Part shown: piece after piece, positions 61,101 through 64,000 of the stretch
Layout of the letters: each line of letters starts with the position of its first letter
Position numbering within the stretch: the stretch's first letter is position 1
Assembly: GCF_030867145.1 (NCBI RefSeq)
Contig: NC_134454.1
Coordinates: forward strand, 70,662,308-70,726,307
Length of the DNA stretch: 64,000 nucleotides
Source of the DNA: Opisthocomus hoazin
Lineage: Eukaryota; Chordata; Aves; Opisthocomiformes; Opisthocomidae
Direction of reading: 5' to 3'
Position numbers and translations under genes: made by a program
The notes under the pieces: generated by a model
Database searches by the model: none
What the model saw: the letters and a program-made list of their open reading frames with translations, nothing else
What the model was told of the DNA's origin: nothing

Positions 61101-63740
61101 TAATTTTAAGGTGAGGGCACCTGGACATCAGGGAGGGGAGCATTCTAAGTGTTCTTTACACTTGGATTCAATCATCTTAAAGGTGGTTTCCAGCCTAAAT
61201 GATTCTATGATTCTAAACTCCTAGGTACTGTTCACAGGGGGATAGTCAGACTTGGTCTCCAGTTCTGTCTCTTGTGATCACAGGGAGCATGACACTTAAA
61301 GAAAAAGCCCACTTACAGTAGGTTAGACTGATCTGGATTACCTCACAGTCTGTGGGCCAAGAACGTGCTGATGTACAGTTACTGAAGATTAATTGATGTG
61401 GTAACTTACTGTAAGAAGACTGTGGTATAGTTTACACTTTTGCCTAACCCATTTAATTTACTGCAAATTAGGAGGAAGCGTGGGTATGTTAGTTGTGGAA
61501 AACTGAAGTTAAAATTCTTTCAATGTCTTCTGTTAACATGATATAATCTAAAGAATTGTTAATCTGACCTTCACTATATTGTATTGGGTATTGCTCTGTC
61601 ATTCGACAAACCATTCCATGTGAGTTTTGAGATTTATAAGTTCTTTAGGAGTGTATATAAGGCACTGTGTAAACAATGTCTTTAAGTTCTGAATTCTGTG
61701 TAGAAAGTTCTTACGGTGGTAAGATTTTCCTTGAGACTCAGAAGATAAAATGTCATCAAATATTATTGTAAAAGAAAATTTGAAGCTATTTGTATGATAA
61801 ACCAGTAAGATCATAATAAAATACTCTGAAGTGATGTGTACTTTAATAATTTCAGGCAACTCTGGCTGCTGTTATGACAGAAAAATCCCCGTTTACTATA
61901 CCAATTGGCCGAAAAGATGAAGCAGATCTTGCAAAATCAGCTCTAGCAATGGCAGTTTCAGATCATATAACAATCTACAACGCCTATCTGGGGTAAATGA
62001 TAATTCTCCTGTGCTTATAGGTAGATGCCGGTAGCACTTAAGTAATGTAGTTCTGTTAAGAATCCTTAATAAGTATCTTCTCTTGTATTGCTTGCACCAA
62101 GTTTTTCCCTTCAGAAGAACAATAGATTGCCAAATACTGTAACATAAAAGGATAGCTTGCTTAGTTCCTTACCCTTTAGCTACTTTTAACTATGCCTGTA
62201 CACGTACAGAAGTGTACTGTGTCTGTTTATCCTAGTGTTCAAAGTATTTTATTTGCTGTTTGTGGCATGACCTGAGTATTATGTATTTGAGAAAGTATGT
62301 ATGTATATCTTATAACATGTATCTCTTTCTTTTTAGGATATTATCACTAGGTCTCAAAAAACACGCCTGAATTTTGTTTCAACTGTCAAGACATGGAAGT
62401 GTGTAATTTTTCAGAGAAAATTACCTTGTATTGTTAGTATCTGTCAAATCTGTTACAGGCATGTTCTCTGGAATGCTCCTAGACTAGCAGCATTCATCTT
62501 CATTAACGCTGTTTATTTCTAGTTTTGAGTGGAGGATGCTGACCAAAACACAGTATTGCCTTTTAATTTACAACCATTTTCAGGTTGTTAGACTCTTGAT
62601 GTGATTCTTTTTGCTCTAATAAGACAGGATTTTTTCCTTAGGTGGAAAAGGGCTCGACAAGAAGGGGGATACCGTGCTGAAATGACGTATTGCAGAAGAA
62701 ATTTCCTTAATAGGACTTCATTGTTAACTCTGGAGGTAAATCAAATAATGATGCTGTGCACTCAAAAGTTATTTGTTGAAATTTCCCTCTGAAAATGCCG
62801 CGTGCTTCGTAAGAGGTGATACATCACAGTTACTGTTTAGACAAGACCAGTAGAATGCTAGGAACTGATCAAATGCACAACACCCTCAGTCAAGGCAGCT
62901 GTGTCTGCATTTGAGTTTTGGTATGCAGAGTTTGTTGGTATGCATCTTTGCAGTCACAGCCATTGGAGAAGCTAGTCCTTACTTCCACCAGAGAATCAAG
63001 AATTATCAATTAAAATACTTAAATTGTGTTATTCTTGATATTGAGGCACAGATCTGTTAACGGTTAGTTTGAATAGCCTTTTATTTCAGGTGAGAAAACG
63101 TTTTAGTTGGTCTTTCCTATTGAAGTTTGGGTGACTGAGCTTTCCTAAGCAGAAGTGGATCTTTGATGCAAATGTATCTGTTAATTTTAACTACAGGTGA
63201 AAGATTTAGTATGTATAGTATACATAGTACCATATATCTAATCCTATACTCCAAATTCATGTTTTTCCCATAGAGATGGCCAGTATTGCAAAGGTTGCAG
63301 AAAATACAAGTGTTTTTCTAGTAAGAGATTTTCCCCTGGAAAGCATGAATATTTAGGATTGTGTCATTGCCTGCTGATGGTGCAGAGTATGTACCTTTTT
63401 AAATTCAGAGTTTTACTAATACCTCACTTAATTTCAGGACGTAAAGCAAGAACTTATAAGGGTGGTCAGAGCGGCAGGGTTCACAGCATCTACAACGCCG
63501 TGTGGATGGGATGGAAATGGAGCTGCACAATGCCTTTCTCTCCACGAAATTGCTCTTCTTAAAGCTGTGTTGACTGCAGGGCTGTATGACAACGTAGGAA
63601 AAATACTACTTACAAAGTCTGTGGATATTACAGAGAAGCTGGCTTGCATGGTAGAAACTGCTCAGGGTAAAGCGCAAGTGCATCCCTCTTCTGTAAATCG
63701 AGACTTACAGACATACGGATGGCTCCTTTACCAGGAGAAG
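42964..63740 (+). CDS. DHX29: DHX29, 40S-associated DExH-box helicase, 5' 24 coding exons, 3' end off window
   Basis: DHX29 binds the 40S subunit and lets 43S complexes scan structured 5' UTRs. Exons: 42964-43132, 45100-45173, 45977-46090, 46644-46773, 47161-47303, 47925-48050, 48502-48628, 48957-49118, 49716-49881, 51012-51135, 51546-52142, 52875-53018, 53112-53288, 53942-54082, 56256-56400, 56618-56738, 57700-57784, 58418-58506, 59084-59212, 60057-60132, 60739-60963, 61856-61992, 62642-62735, 63438-63740. Phases agree across all junctions: 1266 codons, no stop. In order: Ala-rich N-terminus, UBA-like region (about 82-165), charged coiled-coil-like linker (210-300), double-stranded-RNA-binding-like domain (about 370-445), Walker A GETGSGKST (585-593), DEVH (691-694), SAT (723-725), motif V in exon 18, QRQGRAGRV (967-975), helicase-associated domains and the start of the OB region. 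The human protein is 1369 aa, so about 95-100 residues lie to the right. Intron 2 is GC-AG; all others are GT-AG. Confidence 0.97.
43133..45099 (+). other. DHX29: DHX29 intron 1
   Basis: A 1.97-kb intron. The first 200 bases belong to the CpG island and a (GT)n run of eight units lies at about 43528-43543. A moderately GC-rich stretch at 44.07-44.3 kb has no identity I recognise, and an old LINE fragment fills much of 44.44-44.95 kb. Confidence 0.75.
44440..44950 (-). mobile_element. Old sauropsid LINE fragment (CR1/L3-like), diverged
   Basis: The plus-strand text contains, in order, a 'gaccagagcaggccaag' start, 'cagcggcaaagagttct', 'cactttgtaataaaaaaacc', 'gttttgaacctgcc' and 'gagagagagtgagcagtc', then 'cttcatggttttgt'. 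These resemble, in the same order, a LINE 3' region very common in turtles and crocodilians in reverse orientation. The match is from memory and diverged, so family and limits are uncertain. Confidence 0.55.
45100..45173 (+). CDS. DHX29: DHX29 coding exon 2 (GC donor)
   Basis: Residues 57-81, GPKTYSFSSTTDSSAA through LDKSVLK. Acceptor tttgcag|GT. The donor is AAG|gcaagt, a GC-AG intron. The GT four bases further on would break the frame. Confidence 0.94.
45174..45976 (+). other. DHX29: DHX29 intron 2, GC-AG type
   Basis: An 803-base intron starting GCAAGT and ending GTGCAG. No repeat seen. The GC donor is the only donor that keeps the frame between LDKSVLK and VMINGN. Confidence 0.9.
45977..46090 (+). 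CDS. DHX29: DHX29 coding exon 3 (UBA-like region)
   Basis: Residues 82-119, VMINGNLEKKIIDVINDH through KGMISKRLTAKKLQ. Acceptor gtgcag|GTG, donor CAG|gtagag; phase 0 at both ends. Confidence 0.95.
46644..46773 (+). CDS. DHX29: DHX29 coding exon 4 (UBA-like region)
   Basis: Residues 120-162 plus one base, with FSFKTEHIEEAMKNTLLYGG and LHSALDWLCLNLPD, a typical UBA-like helical pattern. Acceptor tttacag|GAT, donor GATG|gtgagt. Confidence 0.96.
47161..47303 (+). CDS. DHX29: DHX29 coding exon 5
   Basis: Residues 163-210. ALPEGFSQQFEEQQ is conserved; the rest is a low-complexity polar linker ending ENGPETK that differs from the mammalian linker as I recall it. Acceptor ttgaag|AT (an AAG acceptor), donor AAG|gtaatc. 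Confidence 0.93.
47925..48050 (+). CDS. DHX29: DHX29 coding exon 6
   Basis: Residues 211-252. MKEWILRYAEQQSDEEKN is conserved and precedes a highly acidic and basic stretch ending EEKFDP, likely a long helix. Acceptor cctag|GAG, donor CCA|gtaaga. Confidence 0.95.
48502..48628 (+). CDS. DHX29: DHX29 coding exon 7
   Basis: Residues 253-294 plus one base, NERYVQLAAKLSEAKEQA and then a Lys/Gln/Asp-rich helical segment ending EKIRRIQQ. Acceptor aatag|AAT, donor CAAG|gtagag. Confidence 0.95.
48957..49118 (+). CDS. DHX29: DHX29 coding exon 8
   Basis: Residues 295-348 plus one base. EMAILEEHPVFNPAIKIS is conserved and the remainder is a Ser/Thr/Pro/Gln-rich linker. Acceptor tgacag|AA, donor AAAG|gtgtgt, a weak donor. 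Confidence 0.93.
49716..49881 (+). CDS. DHX29: DHX29 coding exon 9 (dsRBD-like, part 1)
   Basis: Residues 349-403 plus two bases, KKKEPLDVRNFDYSARSWTG, SPKQFLIDW and FEKVPVGKYWKC: the first half of a double-stranded-RNA-binding-like fold. Acceptor tcgtag|TG, donor GTAG|gtatgt. Confidence 0.95.
49882..51011 (+). other. DHX29: DHX29 intron 9
   Basis: A 1.13-kb intron with the perfect 19-bp hairpin at 50862-50909, about 100 bases before exon 10. Otherwise ordinary. Confidence 0.85.
50862..50909. repeat. Perfect inverted repeat, 19-bp arms, 10-base loop
   Basis: The left arm taagaatttcactcatgtt (50862-50880) and the right arm 50891-50909 are exact reverse complements around the loop gttataaaca. 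A further partial direct copy (ctcatgttgtt then tataaa) follows at 50917-50935. The stem is shorter than a typical pri-miRNA stem. Confidence 0.95.
51012..51135 (+). CDS. DHX29: DHX29 coding exon 10 (dsRBD-like, part 2)
   Basis: Residues 404-445, VRITKSSEDVMAMCPTIV and AQHLAATLALYHLTKGQ, ending in the helix that closes the dsRBD-like domain. Acceptor ctttaag|GG (AAG type), donor CAA|gtaaga. Confidence 0.95.
51546..52142 (+). CDS. DHX29: DHX29 coding exon 11 (Walker A), largest exon
   Basis: Residues 446-644 (199 codons, phase 0). SVHQLLPPTYRDVWLEW leads to a Lys/Glu-rich helix, a Gln run and an acidic loop. Then come LPVFKHRYSIVETLKKHR, motif I VVVAGETGSGKSTQVPHF (585-593), CTQPRRISAVSLA (motif Ia) and ESGPGGK. 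Acceptor cctgaag|TCA (AAG type), donor AAA|gtaaga. Confidence 0.97.
52143..52874 (+). other. DHX29: DHX29 intron 11
   Basis: A 732-base intron with a degraded CR1 3' end at 52375-52540; otherwise plain. Confidence 0.75.
52375..52540 (+). mobile_element. CR1 LINE 3' end remnant
   Basis: Recognisable pieces are 'acattggagcaggttgccca', 'gagactgtgg', 'tccaaccttgggtgagg' and 'ccccttccaaca', in the order of a CR1 3' end. Strongly diverged, with the terminal octamers lost. Confidence 0.75.
52875..53018 (+). CDS. DHX29: DHX29 coding exon 12
   Basis: Residues 645-692, NSLCGYQIRMESRTGEATR, LLYCTTGVLLRKL (motif Ib) and SHVIVDE. It ends inside the DEVH box. Acceptor cttaaag|AAT (AAG type), donor GAG|gttatc (poor match after GT). 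Confidence 0.96.
53112..53288 (+). CDS. DHX29: DHX29 coding exon 13 (DEVH, SAT)
   Basis: Residues 693-751, VHERSVQSDFLLVILKEI, LILMSATVDSEKF (SAT at 723-725) and LRISGRSYPVE. The DEVH motif is split exactly across the 93-base intron before this exon. Acceptor ttctag|GTA, donor GAG|gtaggt. Confidence 0.96.
53289..53941 (+). other. DHX29: DHX29 intron 13
   Basis: A 653-base intron with a 60-base CR1 3' remnant (minus) at about 53784-53846 and a T-rich run near 53.55 kb. Confidence 0.7.
53784..53846 (-). mobile_element. Short CR1 3' end remnant
   Basis: The plus-strand text 'atcatagaatggtaagggtt' then 'ggaaggaaccgtaaagatca' corresponds to the reversed CR1 3' end. Only about 60 bases are preserved. 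Confidence 0.75.
53942..54082 (+). CDS. DHX29: DHX29 coding exon 14
   Basis: Residues 752-798: IFHVEDVIEATGYVLEKD, then LEEEEEVTINVTSKGGG and KYQ, an acidic loop specific to DHX29. Acceptor actaaag|ATT (AAG type), donor CAG|gtaaaa. Confidence 0.95.
54554..54692 (+). repeat. 73-bp tandem duplication within the LTR
   Basis: cttgctgttttgagaagaca begins at 54554 and again at 54627. The two units stay similar for about 65 bases and then diverge. Tandem U3 duplications often duplicate enhancer elements in LTRs (known); that role is inferred here. Confidence 0.9.
55078..55083 (+). terminator. LTR polyadenylation signal AATAAA
   Basis: A canonical hexamer in the LTR, in sense with DHX29, located in intron 14. 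It is followed by a TG/T-rich stretch typical of LTR R-U5. Use within DHX29 transcripts is unknown. Confidence 0.6.
56256..56400 (+). CDS. DHX29: DHX29 coding exon 15
   Basis: Residues 799-846 plus one base, EYVPVQSGSGIDLAPYY, YSSRTQQAVYYMNPYKI and LILELLAYL, entering RecA2. Acceptor tttag|GAG, donor TTAG|gtacag. Confidence 0.95.
56618..56738 (+). CDS. DHX29: DHX29 coding exon 16
   Basis: Residues 847-886 plus two bases, SPQFKNIEGAVLIFLPGL and AHIQQLYDLISTDRRF (motif IV region of RecA2). Acceptor ttccag|AT, donor ACAG|gtaatg. Confidence 0.95.
57700..57784 (+). CDS. DHX29: DHX29 coding exon 17
   Basis: Residues 887-915, RHRLIALHSVLSTQDQAA and AFTIPPLGIRK, the segment just before motif V. Acceptor ttctag|A, donor AAG|gtatga. 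Confidence 0.95.
58418..58506 (+). CDS. DHX29: DHX29 coding exon 18 (motif V)
   Basis: Residues 916-944 plus two bases. IVLATNIAETGITIPDVV contains motif V, and VIDTGRTKEN follows. Acceptor tttcag|ATT, donor ATAG|gtgaga. Confidence 0.96.
59084..59212 (+). CDS. DHX29: DHX29 coding exon 19 (motif VI)
   Basis: Residues 945-987 plus two bases. SLEETFVSKASALQRQGRAG completes motif VI (967-975), followed by RDGFCFRMYTRD. Acceptor tttttaag|G (AAG type), donor ACAG|gtactg. Confidence 0.96.
60057..60132 (+). CDS. DHX29: DHX29 coding exon 20
   Basis: Residues 988-1013, FESFMEYSVPEILRVPLEEL and CLHIM, the start of the helicase-associated winged-helix region. Acceptor ttgcag|G, donor ATG|gtatgg. Confidence 0.95.
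60739..60963 (+). CDS. DHX29: DHX29 coding exon 21
   Basis: Residues 1014-1088, KCSLGSPEDFLSRALDPP, NAMNLLRKIGACLLNE, LTPLGQHLAALPVNVKIGKM and GCLDPV, the HA2/ratchet region. Acceptor ccacag|AAG, donor GTG|gtgagt. Confidence 0.96.
60964..61855 (+). other. DHX29: DHX29 intron 21
   Basis: An 892-base intron with a CR1 3' remnant at about 61120-61216; otherwise plain. Confidence 0.7.
61120..61216 (+). mobile_element. CR1 LINE 3' end remnant
   Basis: 'caatcatcttaaaggtggtt' then 'tccagcctaaatgattctat' and 'gattcta' form the final 50 bases of a CR1, with doubled octamer ends. The upstream part is too diverged to bound exactly. Confidence 0.8.
61856..61992 (+). CDS. DHX29: DHX29 coding exon 22
   Basis: Residues 1089-1133 plus two bases, ATLAAVMTEKSPFTIPIG, KDEADLAKSALAMA and TIYNAYLG. 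Acceptor tttcag|GCA, donor TGGG|gtaaat with the last two G of the exon shared into codon 1134. Confidence 0.95.
61993..63437 (+). other. DHX29: DHX29 introns 22 and 23
   Basis: Introns 61993-62641 and 62736-63437 around exon 23. No repeat or RNA gene recognised. Confidence 0.7.
62642..62735 (+). CDS. DHX29: DHX29 coding exon 23
   Basis: Residues 1134-1165, WKRARQEGGYRAEMTYCR and NFLNRTSLLTLE. Acceptor ccttag|G, donor GAG|gtaaat. Confidence 0.95.
63438..63740 (+). CDS. DHX29: DHX29 coding exon 24, last one inside the window
   Basis: Residues 1166-1266 (101 codons, phase 0), DVKQELIRVVRAAGF, IALLKAVLTAGLYDNVGK, VETAQGKAQVHPSSVNRD and WLLYQEK, leading into the OB-fold. Acceptor tttcag|GAC, donor AAG|gtaggt. 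Later exons lie beyond the right edge. Confidence 0.95.
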
Positions 63741-64000
63741 GTAGGTGAAAACAGTGAATGTAGCTGGCAGTTTGTGTAAAGGTGGAGTTATGCCTCTAAT
63801 GTTAAATAACATACAGCAATGTGAAGGATCTCTGAATGTCTTGTTCATCTTAAGTGTCTTGAGTGTCTGATGATCCAGAAGTCCATAAAAATGAGTCAGC
63901 TTAGTGGTGAAGAAAAAGAAGCTAACACTGAATGTAATGAACAAATCTGTTCATGGTGAAACTGGTAGTTGTAAATGAAAGTACGTTTTGGTGTGTCATT
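63741..64000 (+). other. DHX29: Start of DHX29 intron 24
   Basis: Begins gtaggt and runs off the window. Nothing recognised. Confidence 0.8.

Noticed and set aside
1..64000. CRISPR arrays, operons, prophage, toxin-antitoxin or other prokaryotic systems
   Set aside because: The window is vertebrate intron-exon DNA; no spaced direct repeats or bacterial-style gene clusters are present.

Overview
The window is vertebrate nuclear DNA, almost certainly from a bird. Two large multi-exon housekeeping genes with introns of 0.1 to 14 kb lie head to head. The interspersed repeats are overwhelmingly CR1-type LINEs with the typical 3' ends (repeats of the type ATTCTATGATTCT), plus one retroviral solo LTR that ends like a bird ERVL LTR. 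The same gene pair is adjacent in human (5q11.2). In chicken I would expect it on chromosome Z; that placement is inference.

Minus strand, 311 to 42518: MTREX (MTR4, SKIV2L2), the nuclear exosome RNA helicase. Twenty-one coding exons are placed by splice sites and reading phase, giving 819 codons in one open frame from the start codon. This covers the N-terminal exosome-binding motif, the whole DExH helicase core and the first part of the arch domain. About 220 codons lie beyond the left edge. Plus strand, 42964 to 63740: DHX29, the 40S-bound DExH helicase used in translation initiation on structured mRNAs. Twenty-four coding exons give 1266 codons in one open frame; about 95 to 100 codons lie beyond the right edge. 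All core helicase motifs are intact in both, so both look functional.

The start codons are 445 bp apart inside a CpG island (about 42.15 to 43.35 kb) that must act as a bidirectional, TATA-less promoter. It has two CCAAT boxes 40 bp apart, a YY1-like element over the MTREX start codon and a 15-base C run. The genes therefore share control, although one acts in nuclear RNA decay and the other in cytoplasmic translation.

The rest is intronic. MTREX introns carry a pure (AAAAG)n microsatellite (1-239), two short CR1 3' ends (9.07 and 9.52 kb), minus-strand CR1s at 17.3, 23.1 and 26.9-29.4 kb (the last a 2.5-kb copy with endonuclease and reverse transcriptase remnants), and two closely related plus-strand CR1s at 25.6 and 39.4 kb. 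DHX29 introns carry an older LINE fragment (44.4 kb), three small CR1 remnants, a solo LTR with a 73-bp tandem duplication (54.5-55.1 kb) and a perfect 19-bp hairpin at 50.87 kb. I saw no tRNA, rRNA, recognisable snoRNA, CRISPR or third protein gene, and no evidence of a new biological system. The most useful observations concern splice-site quirks, repeat architecture and the shared promoter.
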